Source: Lepeophtheirus salmonis (taxonomy: Eukaryota > Arthropoda > Copepoda > Siphonostomatoida > Caligidae). From it: a stretch of 64,000 bases of DNA. This document shows positions 1 through 12,404 of this stretch, in pieces (position 1 is the first letter of the stretch; every line of letters starts with the position of its first letter). The notes below the pieces were generated by a model that was not told the DNA's origin, did no database searches, and was given only the letters and a program-made list of their open reading frames with translations. A program made the position numbers and the translations under genes. The stretch spans positions 19,744,363 to 19,808,362 of the forward strand of contig NC_052135.2 of NCBI RefSeq assembly GCF_016086655.4, read 5' to 3'.

Positions 1-261
1 CATTGGAAGAGCTATGGTCCAAGATCCAAAAAAGAACAAAAATACTGTTTGAGGAGAATGGAGGAGCAAAGGGAGAAGGAAAAAATAAATTATAATAATA
101 ATAAGAGGGATTTACCGGAGCTGAAAATAGGAATGGAGGTGATAGTGCAAAATTACAAGAATAATCGATCGTCGGATGACGGACAGATTATTGGAAAGGA
201 AAAAAATCGGAATAATCAAGTTCGATTTCATACAAGTGAAATAGACGTTTCTTTAGGCTGA
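1..261 (+). CDS. LTR retrotransposon polyprotein, integrase C-terminal tail (5' truncated by window edge)
   Basis: The frame is open from base 1 to a TGA at 259-261 (86 codons), so the gene runs in from the left. The first half is rich in K, E, R and N. It is followed by LPELKIGMEVIVQ and then a G-x-I step (DDGQIIGKE). This arrangement is typical of the small beta-barrel after the catalytic core in Ty3/gypsy-type integrases, where a 'L-x-x-G-x-x-V-x-VQ' strand precedes the variable end. That domain helps the integrase bind DNA and target chromatin. The catalytic D,D-35-E core would lie outside the window. An internal ATG at 58 is not a credible start. About 100 bases downstream come a purine tract and a probable LTR, which fits the 3' end of such an element. 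It could instead be a related LTR clade; the gypsy call is by resemblance only. Confidence 0.6.
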   Translation, partial: HWKSYGPRSKKEQKYCLRRMEEQREKEKINYNNNKRDLPELKIGMEVIVQNYKNNRSSDDGQIIGKEKNRNNQVRFHTSEIDVSLG

Positions 262-345
262 AAAAAGGGGAAGAAATGGAATGTGTAGAAGAAGACACAT
301 TAACTCGGAGTCAGAAGTTCGAAAATAATTCGAGTTTAATAGAAC

Positions 346-558
346 TGGGGAGGGAGATGATATGATATAAGTTTCAATGTGTAAATATAAAGTATGTATA
401 AAATTGTGTTTGTACATGAAATAAAGAATCAGTCTCTTCTAAGTGTTTGAAGTGTATATATTGATTATAATAATTGAAACATAACTCTGCTGTAATTCTG
501 TAAAGTTTTTATTTAAAGTTAAGATCATAAGAAATCCTACTGGTCTATATTTCCAACA
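346..558 (+). mobile_element. Polypurine tract and probable short 3' LTR
   Basis: A purine-rich run (ctggggagggagatga, about 345-360) follows the integrase tail, where the plus-strand primer of an LTR element is expected. The LTR would start at the TGATATGATA near 358 and could end at TTCCAACA (551-558), giving about 200 bp. An AATAAA at 420-425 sits where a polyadenylation signal in R would be. The 5' LTR is outside the window, so the boundaries cannot be checked by comparing the two ends. Confidence 0.4.
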
Positions 559-2704
559 CTCTGGTGAAATGTATTTAAATAAAAAGAAAAGAAAAATGTT
601 TATTTATACCCAAATATATTATTATTATTGTTAGGGAGTTCAAATTACGGCCATGGAATTGTAGGCATTAACAGATTCAGTGAGATTTTCTCAATCAGGC
701 CCAAACTTAAGGCACTACTAATCAACACCACTAAAAGGGTTAAAAAAACTGTGAACCATTATCTATGAATAAACAAAGAATAATTGCACAGTCAGAAATA
801 ATTTACCCTTACTATCTATTGTTTATTATCTCTTTTTTCCACTATATATACACTTATCAACCTTTTTCTTAATTTTTGTATGAATAATAATTTTTATATC
901 TAATATTTGAAACATTACTGATTTCTATTCATAAATCACATTATTAATCATTAGTGATTTAGGATATGTCTGTTTTTGTAATATTATTCAAACCAAACAA
1001 ATTTGTGAATATTATAATTCAACATATCCCTAAAAATAAAAATAAGTAATGAGTGCTAAAAGGATAAAAAAAGAGTATAATTTGATTAACATAATCGAAT
1101 CTCTGTAGAAGGGGGGAGTGTGCCTGTGCAGTGTACATGTGTAATGTTTGATATATATACACAAGTGTAATGGCTTTTTCGTTTTATAAAAAAATTATTT
1201 TTCTGATCAAGTACCGAATATTTTATCATCTTGCAATGACAACGATGTTTCTAATTGGCTTAGAAAAAAATAAAATACCACGCATAAATTTTTTTAAATA
1301 TCATTTAATATTAGTAAATTTCAAAAATATTCATCTATTTTTTTTTTTGTATTTTTAGAAGTCCTACAAATAAATTTATTTTTCAGTTTGATAGTTTCAC
1401 TAAAAAATAGTTTCTTTGTACAAATATCGGAGAAGCCCGAGTCCCCGTTCTTCCTTCGTTACTACACATACGCTACATATATATAGACATCTTTTATAGA
1501 TTTATAATATTATTATTATTTTCATAACTGTGTTAGGTAATTTTTTTGCAATAGGTGCGCCGTGAGACAAAGGTAGGCCACGGATCCCTTTTAGTAAGTT
1601 GTAAAGAAGTGATCAAAAATGTTAATAAAATATCTTATCCCTTTTTCCTGAATATTTTAAGGTGTTAAATTAATTCAAGATTTGTACGGATTCAGCCTTA
1701 TTAAGAGAAATCATCACTGTGATTTGTTGTATGTGATGATTAAATCACAACTAAGGTGGATTTTTAAGGATTTAGATTTTTTCTTTGTATTTATGTTATC
1801 CTTTAGTTTGTATTCAAATAATTATATCATCATTTGTATATAAATAAATAAAACGAACTTCAAACTATTTTATGCGTGACATTTTTTACATTTCACAGAA
1901 ATTAAATCATATTTTACTCAAACATTACATTTAATTTATCACAAAAAAATTAAAAGATATGAGATTGCGAAAATGACATTTCCCTATTTTACACAAAGCA
2001 CTTAAAAGTGAGCAAAAATAATGGTGTTTTTCATTTACAAATAAGTATTAAAACTTGTTTTGATCCAAGTTAAAAAACTATAAATTAATCATTTGGACCT
2101 TAAGTGCATTCCTTAAAACAACAAAACACAAAACTCATTCATTCCAACAGTTCTTACGAAGCAAGCCAAATATGTACATATGTAGTTAAATAATTATTTA
2201 TACAAAGTTGTAACAGAGTAGTAAAAACCACTCAACCAACAGCTTATCAAAATGTTTCTTTTTCCAATGAGATGAAAATACCTAATACAAAGTAGAACAT
2301 TCATTTTGTACTAATGAATTCAAGTCAAAAAAGGAATTTATCTTTGAGCCCAGAATCCAAAACGGATTTCTGTTTTTCTCTCAATCATCTGAATTCTGAA
2401 ATATCTCCAATTATATTAATTTGAGAATATTATCGTTCAGAGTCATTTTTTACCCTTAAAACAATCACCAAATTAAAATTAAGACTAAGAAAACTTGCCT
2501 AAAAGTGTTTTTAACAGCAGGAAAATTAACAGCGACTGTTTCAAAAATATTTCATTTTCTAAGGGTAGAATAGAGAAGAAAAAAAAAAAGTAACAACTGT
2601 CTACGAAGGGAGAATTAGATGAAGGAAAGGGTGGTGGCCAAGATTCAACTAGTCAGTAGAACTTCTTCTATTCAAGTATGGTGACTCATGAAATATTGAA
2701 CAAA
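559..2704. other. A+T-rich spacer, no gene recognised
   Basis: I see only homopolymer runs, TATATA tracts and short chance frames. A slightly G+C-richer patch at about 1550-1600 has no recognisable coding or repeat identity. Confidence 0.5.
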
Positions 2705-2706
2705 TA

Positions 2707-2732
2707 CAGGGTAGGGCAGCAAAACGTGGACT
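2707..2732 (+). repeat. Left terminal inverted repeat of the mariner
   Basis: Twenty-six bases, CAGGGTAGGGCAGCAAAACG then TGGACT, mirror 3911-3936 with a single difference. This is the transposase binding end on the 3' side of the transposase gene. Confidence 0.93.
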
Positions 2733-2771
2733 CGAGAGTTGGATTTAGAAATACATTAATAATTTTATATT

Positions 2772-3820
2772 TCAATAATAGGAAAACAAAATACAAATAA
2801 GACATGTGGACGAGGTTTTTGCAAAACTTCTTTCACTCAATATGTCACCTTCCTCATCAATGACAGCCTTTACACGTCGCCTGAAGGCCATGAAGGAGTT
2901 AATGTCCAACTCCAGTGATAAGTTCTCCCATCCAACCAATATCGAGGACTTCATTTAGTCCACATTTGGGGTTGAGGTCCTGTTAGTTTCCCTCTCCAAT
3001 GTACACCACATAGAAAAGTAATAGAAGGGGTCATTTCTCTTTGGACCAGAATCGAGTCTTGTTGTCCGCTCAAAACGTTTGCACATGACAGATGAGTGAG
3101 AATCGTCCTGATTCCACACGTAGTTACCCTCCAGGAAAATTGGTCTTCAGCCATAACAAGATGGTGTATATAAGCACCTTATAGGAGGCATCTTGGCCGA
3201 TTTTCTGTCCAGCCTTGAAAATGAACGGAGGCATCTTCTTTCCATCAGAGGCCACAACGCCAAGGACCATTATTTGGGCCAGATATTTTGTATGTTTAAC
3301 CACTTGGGCCTGTTCTTTTGTTTTCACAAGCCAATGGTGGATCTCGCAGTTGTAGAATTGAACAGCTGTGAAAAATCTTCTTTTCCAAGAACATTTTTAT
3401 AATTGACCAATTTGCCTTGATCAATGGGAGGATTTTTTTGCACCTTTCGAGCCTCCTGGCTTTTGTACACTCTTTCAGAAGGTGGCGTGAGGCCCTTGTG
3501 AAAGAAACTAATCTCATTTATGCTTTATAGCCCTCCTGATGGTCCTAAGAGCCACAGAGAAGTCGTTAGTGGGGCGATTCATGGACCTACTGGGATACTC
3601 CTTTATATTCTTCTCCAAACTTAATAAAAATTTCGTATCTCTTTTAAATTATTCCCTCCACTTCCTGATATCCTGGAGAGGTTTTCTCTAATTTTTTTTT
3701 CATCATTGACAACGTAAAAACTAGGCTTCTAGAAAATTAAGTAATGTCCGCAATCTTCGTCACATCAACTCCAAAATCTAGGAGATCTGAGATGGGGCTT
3801 TTTGCTTGCTGTTTGCTCAT
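2772..3820 (-). pseudogene. mariner transposase pseudogene
   Basis: The gene starts at an ATG (complement of 3818-3820, MSKQQAKSPISDLLDFGVDV) and ends near 2772. The product would cut and paste the element through a DDD/DDE catalytic core. Recognisable parts in order are an N-terminal helix-turn-helix remnant with several stops, ARRLERCKKILPLIKAN, then QVMVLGVVASDGKKMPPFIF, GNYVWNQDDSH (the normal QQDGAPAH second-aspartate motif, altered), MWCTLERETNRTS, and a C-terminal AFRRRVKAVIDEEGD. The family's WPPSSPDLNPLD motif is missing or deleted around 3020-3045. There are stops in the first 100 codons, a frameshift near 3310, and a stop just before the MKSSILVGW segment at 2954. It cannot make an active enzyme. 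The order and spacing of the remaining blocks make the family secure; the subfamily is not. Confidence 0.9.
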
Positions 3821-3910
3821 GATGATGAAATAATTAGTATAGATTGCTTATGTAAAAAGAACAGCAGAAACAACCTTTTCGTAACAATGATAAAATAAAC
3901 ATTAATGAAC

Positions 3911-3936
3911 AGTCCACGTTTTGTTGCCCTACCCTG
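3911..3936 (-). repeat. Right terminal inverted repeat of the mariner
   Basis: It reads AGTCCACGTTTTGTTGCCCT then ACCCTG on the plus strand, the inverse of the left end. It is followed by the TA target duplicate and lies about 90 bases upstream of the transposase start codon. Confidence 0.93.
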
Positions 3937-3938
3937 TA

Positions 3939-6900
3939 TACATATATCTGTCTCATTTCTTGAAATCTTTTTCACGTATAAACGAAATGAACATATTTGA
4001 TTATGGTAATACAGCTTTTTAAGTTTGTATCCAGTAATTAATTAACGGATTTGTCTCCAAGGCATATATATCTTCTTAAATATAAATGTTACTGATATTG
4101 ACAATAGGTTAATTAATAAAAAGAAGTCTTAGAAAAATTAAATTATCACATTTGATTTATGAATTGATAAAGTTTTTTCTTCCTTCTCTAAATAATTATT
4201 GCCTTCAATAAATTGAAAAGGAAGAAACATAGACTGACGTAAAAATCGAACAAATTGTGTGTGCCCTAAAAATAAAGGAAGAAAATCTTACATTGTTAGT
4301 TATAAGGTTTTATAATAAATATTATATATGTAATAGATTACTTGACCTTTTCAGACCAATAAGCTATTTGAAGGTTTTTTTTTTTTTGTTAAATGTAATT
4401 TTTTCTAGTTTCCAGGATCATACTAGCATTATTCAAATAAATAAAAAATATTTTTAAGAAATTAATTGACAGTTTTTGTAGTCCAAAATTATAAATTGGT
4501 AAAATACGCTGTCTTATCTGGCGTAAATAAACAAAAAAAGTATATTTAGTATCAAAATATAATATTTTAGTTGTCAAAATGAAACGAAACATCTAAATAA
4601 ATGCGCATTATACCCGGTATCAAAAGAAAATAATTATTTCTTGGTAGCATGCTTGGAACTAAAATACTTATCCTTTGAGGCAAGTTAGAGAAATATTGTA
4701 AAGATACTGTTCCATTATATATGCTTTACTTACAATACTTAATATAATAAAAATCCTTTAACTTGATTCAAATCGATAATCTTAAAGAAACAACATTAAA
4801 ACTTCCTCTTTTTTTTGACATTTTACAGATTTTTAAATCAATCAAAATGCGTTCATGAAGGACGATTTTTTTGTACGTTTGATAGTTATTTTTTTTTTGT
4901 TAAAAGAAGGAATAAAATGCAAAATAAAAAATATCCAGCGATATCAAATTCCCGATTTTTGTCATTTTGGTAAAGTCTAATATATATATAATTAATCAGC
5001 ACAACAAAAGAGAATACTTATAAGAAAACTTTAATTTACCAGTTGATACATTGACAAAAAAACTTATGTCACACATAGAGGGGCACAAGTGTCCTAAAGA
5101 ATTCTAAAACGAATAACTTTAGGCTTATGTATTAATCTGTAACAATATTTTAAAAATAGAGATATGAATACGTATACACAAATTTGTATTTTTGATTCAG
5201 ACATCGTTTTCTTCCAAATGAAACAAAATTATAAGGGTTAATTTTTTTTAATGTGAAAAATTGATGATATTCAAAACTTATTTTTTATCAATCATTATAA
5301 AATATAAAGTAAAGTTTGACATATTGGCTATGACACAAAAAAAGAAAGAAGGAAAGGTTCATTTAAAAACCGGCACAATTATTAAAATTATGGGGCACTG
5401 GTGTCTCCTAGATGCGAAAACGTTACGAGGAATTGCTTATATTCTAAGTCATTAAATGTCTAGTGTATTAAAAATTGACGCTTTTTATACGTTTAAAAAA
5501 AATCTATATTGAATTTATTTAATCATTATTTGATAATTACGTATAAAAGAAGTTATTAGTAATTTTAGTATGAAAATTTATTTAACATCTAACTGATTTT
5601 TGGATTGCCATCCCTTATACAAGTATTATTAATTACTTAAAAGCTCAAATTTATGTAATAACTCAAAAAAGGTTCCGGATAAATCTCTTTTTGTACAATG
5701 AGAGAAAATTATGAACTAAAGAAGGTCAACAGATCGTTTTAATTGTAATCTTCAATGTTATAGATAAATATGTTTCTTAATAGACTTAAATACTAATTTT
5801 GAGCACTTAACTTTAGAATACTTTAAATTTATATTTGAAATTGTTAATATTAAAATTATTACATGTAAAATCGACAAAAATAAGACAAAATATTAATAAA
5901 GTTTAAAATAATCATTGTTTTTATAAATTCACTTTTTTAAATATATGGTACATAAATGTTAAGACAGATTTTTATTCTACCTGCAGCCGCTATATTATTA
6001 ATATTGATACCAATTAAGCTGTGTTTGCCTGTTTGTAGTCATTTCTAACATATCATTTTTTTATTTTATGCATATTTGACTTACTTATGTTTTTAGAATA
6101 CAGTATTACGCAGCCCAGTTAATATTTTTAAAGTAGACTGAATGTTGGTAGTGTTTCTGTGTCTAAAATAATCTGAGTAATAATAAATTTTAGCTCCCTG
6201 AAAAACATGAAACTCAAACCTTAACTGTCTGAGCTATTTTAATACTACAAAAAATATTTGAACTTGCAATCAATATTACTAATCCAGAATAAGTTCAAAA
6301 ATGTATTTTAAAAATATCATTATAAAAGTCTAGATAATTTGCTCAATTTTCACAAATAGTGATAATTGCATAATAAAATTTCCATATTCAATATAAGGAA
6401 ATAAAAACCTCCAAAATATACAATTTGATGCAATCGGGGATTAAGGGTTATATAATGTGTATTGTTAAGCTAAAGAAGTTTAAGTCGTTATTTTAATCAG
6501 GAACTGCTTTATTAGGAGAATACAAGCAGAATAAAATACTACAGCATAGTTGATTGTTTTTATTTAGATTGATTTAGAGACCTGAAATAATTACGCATAT
6601 TTTTTTCCCCACATGAGAGCAGTTTTAAAATTATTGATTGGTTGTAAAAAAGGAAAAAAAAAGTCGACGTCATTTTAATGAGATAAGTTGCATGCGTGGT
6701 TATTCCATGAGTATAAAATTCCATGTCTAATATATGTATTGTCTTGGGGTAAAATGAGTTTAGTTAACTTTCTTTATAAGATGTCACTCGACTCTTAATT
6801 TACTGCAGTATCCATGTTTCTACCATTTGTCATAGCTGATGTTCATGGTTGTAGATTGAAGATTTGAATATATTATAGCCTTACTATGCTAAATGTCCAA

Positions 6901-9704
6901 TATAAATCCCTATGTCGTCACTATATATTACTTCTTTTTTGTTACTGAGGTATAACTATTTCCGAAGATTAATTGTTATTTAGGCTATATAACTACTAAT
7001 TACTTACAAATATTAAAATCCACAGTTCTACCCAAGTCCAAAGTTCAATTAGGCCTGTATACTTAGTCCAAAAAATAATACCCTAAACCTATCCCTAATG
7101 ATATAGAAATATGCATTGGATCTTTTGACATTTTTTTTTCTACAATAAAAAGCTTGAAATTAACAGGTAGATAAACCTCAATATCAAATTTTTCATAACT
7201 GTGGTCTTTTTCATTAATTAGTTATTTACAACATAAGCTTTTAAAGACAAATGTGGATATAATAAAAATATTGAGAAGAGTTTTTAAATAGTAATTTTTT
7301 TGTAAAGTTTAGTATGCTATTTATTTAAAATTTTTTGTATAAATATTAGCAGCCTTAAATGTTCAGACATGTGTCTTTCGTGACATTCAGGCACTCAAAT
7401 GACTATGTATAAAAATATATAGGTCGTATCTGGCCGAAACATAGAATTGGGGATATAAACTATATTCAAATTAATACATTTTTGTAAATAAATATTAATT
7501 GGGAGTATTATTCAAAATAATTCAATGCAAATTTGTAATTATGCAATTTAAAAAAAACCATACAATCGTTTCTGTATGATTAAAAACACATCGGACCAAG
7601 GAAAAAAGATACTTAAAGAAAAAAGAAGATCTAAATATTTGGAAAAAAATGGTTATCTTGAAATTGGAAAATTTAAAGTTGTCTACAGCACTTTGTTCAA
7701 TTTATGAATTAAGTTATTGTTATGGATAATATTTTTGTAGAGAAAAAATATAGATTTATTCTCTTCTGTCTCTAAAAAAATCCCACCCCTAGTCACTTTT
7801 TGATCAATTATAATCAATTTATTTTTCTTTTATTATGTAAAGAAATAATTTAATAATCTTGTTAATGTTAATTTTACAGAATTTTATATAAGTAATGATT
7901 TAAACAACATATATTGAGGTATTATTTTTCAAAAAATCCGCTCATTGCAGCTATACATCTCTCCATCACTTACTGAAAACTATATGATCGAAGCTATCAT
8001 TTTGAACTAGAGTTCAACCACAGACGTCTTCAGAATTGTGATATTTTGATTTTAAGTAGCACAACTTTTTTCACAACGGCACTACTCACATGCAAAAGTT
8101 CTGCAGATAAAATCACCCAGACTCTAATTTTCTTTTTAAGTAAAATTTACTAACCTTTGATGTGTTGAATGGGTCCCCATCTCGAGGCAAACCCAATTCA
8201 AAACCGTATAGAAGTTTTTGAGATTAGGAAAAAACAAATTCGGCCAAAACTATTTAATATATACTACTTTCTATTTTGCCATTTACTCAGACTCTGCAGA
8301 CTTTTCCATCAGTTCCAACTACTCACAGTATCAGGCTGATTGAGGATATTTTTTACTCCCATTCATCTAACATATGAGGTTACAACTAAAAATTTACATG
8401 GTGCTTCTAGAATAGCCTATAAGTGCATAAATAAATCTGTGCATACAATGCGCAGATTTTCGTAGCTTAGACAGTATAATGTAACTCTGATATTAATTGA
8501 CATATTATACTTATTAAAAAAAATATATAAGCTTTTGAGTCAACAAAAATTCTCCAAAAGTTATATTGATATTAATTAAGCAAAGTTTGTCTGTCTGTGA
8601 GTCTTTTGTTAGGTTGTCTGAAAAATAACTAATTTTTAGCAACAAGCATGTGTAGAATAAAAACATTACTTTAGATGAGGCTTATCAACGAACTTGTTTA
8701 GCTAAATTTCATCCGGGGAGCGCTGTAGAGACTAAAAGACTGCTTATTTATCTAAAAAAGAAAAAGGAAGTATATCTATTTGGTATATTAAATTCTAAGC
8801 ATTTTTAAGCGTGAGAGTTTTGTTTTTGTTGGTAATCTGAACATTTAAAAAAAAAAAAAACTGTTATCATCATTTTTCAACATGAAAAGAAAATATCAAT
8901 GTATTGAGTAGCTAAGTGTGAATATAGATATGTAAAACAGAAAGTTACACTTACGTTTTCTTGAAGGGTTATTTTCTATATTATGAAAACAATGTTGACT
9001 GTTTCTTCGTCGCCCAATTACTCCAAGCAATGTTGGTTACTATCGCTAGTTCTAAATAAATGAAATAATTTTTAAGTTATTATAGCTTTAAAAAGTTTCC
9101 GAGCTATATTGAGACATACGGTATATAACACGTTGTTAAGACAGAGCTTAACAAATCAACGTTTAAAATTATGATAAGAGAAGATTATTTTGCAAATTGA
9201 CAGCTGAAAAACTAATACATACAAGTTTTTGATATCTTAGTCTTTAGGGATAAAATTTGATAGACAAATCAGATAATTTAAACATAAAACCCTATGAGAG
9301 AATTGCTATTAAAAATAAGCAACAAAGCCCTATCAGATTTTACAAATTAATTTTCACTTGAGTTCAAAATAATATGCAAAAATATATTTACACATACATG
9401 TCACATAAGTTTGTATGTGTGTATATATACAATTTCAATGCAAATATTAAATTAGTGCACCCTTGAAATTTACTCAGGCATTTAAGCAAACTGAAGAAAT
9501 GCATATATATATATATATATCTACGTACTTAATGTACACACTCATCCAAAACAAACTTCCTAATAACCAAATCAGGTAATGGTTTATTAGGCAACTATGT
9601 GAGCAAGTAATTTCTTTCCGATCCATACAAAGCTTGCAAATATGTACGTCCGTACATAAAATGCAAAATATGTTTTTTAAAGTATTTTACATTTATATTT
9701 ACAT
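3939..9704. other. Long A+T-rich spacer with no recognisable gene
   Basis: Only chance frames of up to about 65 codons are present. A more complex patch at 7930-8400 reads on the minus strand as a possible tail (MERCIAAMSGFFEK then stop at about 7929). This vaguely recalls mariner C-termini, but no inverted ends or upstream motifs support it. A weak trace of the GGTTACCATG dispersed family may lie at 8830-8920. Confidence 0.5.
9503..9520. repeat. (AT)n microsatellite
   Basis: Nine AT dinucleotides, with further TATATA-rich sequence just upstream at 9420. Confidence 0.8.
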
Positions 9705-9706
9705 TA

Positions 9707-9847
9707 GGGTGATTCAGTTTCCCCAATATTATAAGAATCAACAGAACCTAATTTTGATATTGTGGTTAGGTAAGTAGAACATAAATACAAAATTTTAGCA
9801 AATTCGGTTAACGTTTACCTCTACCACAATTGCAATTTCTAAATGTG
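9707..9847 (+). repeat. Left long TIR of the 9.7-kb transposon
   Basis: Inverted match to 11196-11345. The tips and the inner block (GTAGAACATAAATACAAAAT) align clearly, with scattered substitutions and a short insertion on the right side. Confidence 0.8.
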
Positions 9848-10227
9848 TATGAATTAAAACTTTTTTGGGGTTTTTATAAAAAAACATATTAAAAAGTAAT
9901 ATATTTTAATTATCAAGTAAGGATTATCTTTTTTTTTTTTTTTTGTCACTTCACTTTCCTTGATTATATCACACAATAATTGATCGCACCTATACGGTTT
10001 ATTAAATAAAGGATACTTCAGTTCTGAAAAGAAGAAGAAAAATAATAATAGTTTTTCTTTTTTAGTAATTTTCTTTCATACTAATTATCATCTTTATGTA
10101 ATTATAAATGAATTAGTAACTACTTTACACATATAATTACATAAATCATTCGTCAATTTTTAAATACAAACTACTTTTTTGCTTTTTGTTTCTTTGATTT
10201 GCAAGGGAATATCTTGAGCTATGCCTC

Positions 10228-10747
10228 TTAGTGCAGAGTCTTTATCTTAAAATCAGTAATTTTGATACCATGTAAATAGGTTTTGATGGCATTTCTAACT
10301 TGATCAAAAAATAATGCAAATGGTACGAGTTCTTCAGTTAGATACCACCAATTTGCCAAGAATGATTTGATTGCTGCATCTACACAAGTCTTATTGATCT
10401 TCATATAACTGATCAAATTATTGACTAGCATTAAAAGGGGCTGCTGAAGGAAGCGGAGCTGTAAGCCACCAAGACATGTAATCAAAGATAAAAAAGTGTA
10501 CAAAGTGATTTAGTTTCTGCTGCTATCTAGTCACAAATACATTCTCCCTAGGTAATTCTTGAACTATATCTTTGATGAGCAGATCAATTTTTATAACATA
10601 TAGAAGCTTAGACATCAACCCTTGCTTTATGTATGGCACCTGGTCAGATGAAAGGTCGAAACCTTTATCATTTTCCTCACTTATGTAAATAATTACCAGT
10701 ATTACGAGGTCCTTACAATTCACTCTATCAAAAGTCTTAGAGGACAA
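10228..10747 (-). pseudogene. Unnamed transposase-family protein, C-terminal half remnant
   Basis: Two minus-strand frames lie end to end (10523-10747 and 10228-10503). The second contains NNLISYMKINKT, then FLANWWYLTEELVPFALFF, then DQVR. The block W-Y-L-T-E-E-L-V-x-x-A-L-F is the hallmark I recognise from a large multi-copy family of arthropod and cnidarian proteins, encoded by DNA transposons and usually left as 'hypothetical'. The first frame has CKDLVILVIIYISEEN, which fits the helix preceding that block. The same C-terminal piece recurs at 13540-13690 with different mutations, so it was once under protein-level constraint. The N-terminal part of the family is absent here. No catalytic residues can be assigned. 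The family call rests on memory of the motif. Confidence 0.6.
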
Positions 10748-11195
10748 CGTATTGCAAAGCTGAGGGATATCTTCTTCTTATTTTCTAGTCTATCGTCCAG
10801 AGATGGATAATGAAGGTTCTAGATATCACAAAAAAATAATGACTTAGGCTAAAGAATAGTTTTAACCAACACTCAAATATTGAACAATGCTACTAATGAA
10901 CAAAGCGTGCTGTGAATGCAAATTCGTCCATTAGTAATGCCCACTTGAAACAAAAAAATGAAAATTTGAGATATGTATTAACAATTATATCTGTATATGT
11001 GTTGAACTGACGTTATTGCAGTAATACATACAGATATAAAGGGCTATCTGATTCTGACGACGATTAATAATGGGGGTAGAAAAGTAACACTCTAAATGTA
11101 TTTATTTTTCTTGTTAGAGTATAAATACAATATTTACATTCTAAATTTAACTTTATATTATTTTAAAATAATGTACATTTTTTTTTGCTTCATAG

Positions 11196-11345
11196 GTGTT
11201 TAGAAATTGCAATTGTGCAAGTGGTAAACATTAACCAAATTTGCTAAAATTTTGTATTTGTGTTCTACTTACCTAGCTGCAGTATCCAAATTAGGTTCCA
11301 CTGATTCCAAAAAGGATTTATAATTTTGGAGTAACTACATCACTC
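11196..11345 (-). repeat. Right long TIR of the 9.7-kb transposon
   Basis: It contains TTTAGAAATTGCAATTGTG, the inverse of the left arm, and ends ACTACATCACTC followed by TA. Confidence 0.8.
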
Positions 11346-11754
11346 TAATATATATATTAAATATTTGAATTACCATTCAATCAATATGTTGTGTACTACC
11401 TGCGATGTCTGTACAAGTTGCAATTTATATAAGCAAATTGTACAGGTAATATTTTGGGATACATATATAATGTGCCACATAATACACATATTTTTTAATT
11501 TTTATTAAAAAAATCAAAAGTTACACTATGAATATATTGATCGTCCTTTGAATATTCAATTATTGCATTATATTCTTCCCAAGTACTCTCTATCCTTCAT
11601 TTATAATTATTCTTCTCATATTTTGGGTTTCCATTTGCATACACAAGTTACAACTTCTGGATAATATACAATGCCCTTTAGTAGAGGTGTAAATTCCAAA
11701 TCTTTTGTTATGTAAAAAAAAGAATCTTAAAATGAACATGGTAGTCCAGCTAAC

Positions 11755-11940
11755 TTATAGAATGTTTTGGTGGAGAGCAGTCAAGCTGTCATGCCATTTC
11801 ATTAAATTAGCTGAAGTAGCTATAAGAGAGAAAGAAAATAACAACTAATCCTACTCCCTATGTAGCAAGGGCGTATAGCCAGGAATTACTTCGATGTACC
11901 CTCAATTCTTCTCTTAGACCATCATATTTATAACTAGACA
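11755..11940 (-). repeat. Dispersed short element (GGTTACCATG family), diverged copy
   Basis: Read on the minus strand, it carries the series seen in the better copies at 22930 and 35250: a TCTAAGAGAAGAATTGAGGG segment, a CGAAGTAATTC segment, and AGCT...TTAATGAAATGGCATGACAGCT. The terminal GGTTACCATG box has decayed. Confidence 0.55.
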
Positions 11941-12404
11941 TTTGAATCCTAAGCATTTTAGCGTGCAAGTTTTTTAAATACCAAAAATGTCTTTGATTTA
12001 CAACTAACTCTATAAAAGATGAAATGTACTTCTAATAAATGTTTCTTGAGGAGGTTGTTATTGCTTAAAGTTACGTCAGTTGATGGGGGGGGTGATGTAG
12101 GCAATTATATATAATACTTGTAGGGTAAAATAGCTAATGTGAGCTTATGCAATGTCAGCCCCATAAATCAATCTATAGTTTTACGTTATATTATTTCAGA
12201 ATATAGAAACGCACAATCGCAATTTAGATAGAATACACCATTCTCTAATTGTTCGAATCAGTTTGAGCTACTTTTGGTAAATATACTTTTTTTAGATGTG
12301 TGTATTCATAGAGTGAATTGGGGTTACATACTTTGGTATTATGATATATAAGGATTAGGATGGAAAAAAAAATACAAAGTAGTATACAAAGGGTTCCTAT
12401 GGTT

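Larger units (their letters stand above)
2707..3936 (-). mobile_element. Complete but inactive mariner element (1230 bp)
   Basis: The left terminus begins CAGGGTAGGGCAGCAAAACG and the right terminus is its reverse complement with one mismatch over 26 bases (GCAG versus GCAA). Both ends are flanked by TA (2705-2706 and 3937-3938), the target duplication of Tc1/mariner elements. A single transposase-like gene on the minus strand fills the space between. The length is slightly short of the usual 1.3 kb, which agrees with a deletion in the catalytic region. Structure and target site are intact, but the gene is broken. Confidence 0.94.
9707..11345 (-). mobile_element. DNA transposon with about 145-bp terminal inverted repeats
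   Basis: The left end (GGGTGATTCAGTTTCCCC, 9707 onward) and the right end (reading inward on the minus strand, GAGTGATGTAGTTACTCC) stay similar for about 140-150 bases. They share the stretches AAATACAAAATTTTAGCAAA and GCAATTTCTAAA. Each end is flanked by TA, which may be the target duplication (TTA is also possible). Between them, the minus strand keeps pieces of a transposase-like protein that also occurs at 13476-15018. A second, diverged copy of the left end starts at 13038, so this is a dispersed family. The element is 1639 bp with a gutted gene. Confidence 0.8.

Noticed and set aside
7920..8400. Possible mariner C-terminus on the minus strand (MERCIAAMSGFFEK-stop)
   Set aside because: Only about 14 residues are suggestive; no other transposase motif, inverted termini or TA duplication could be found around it.
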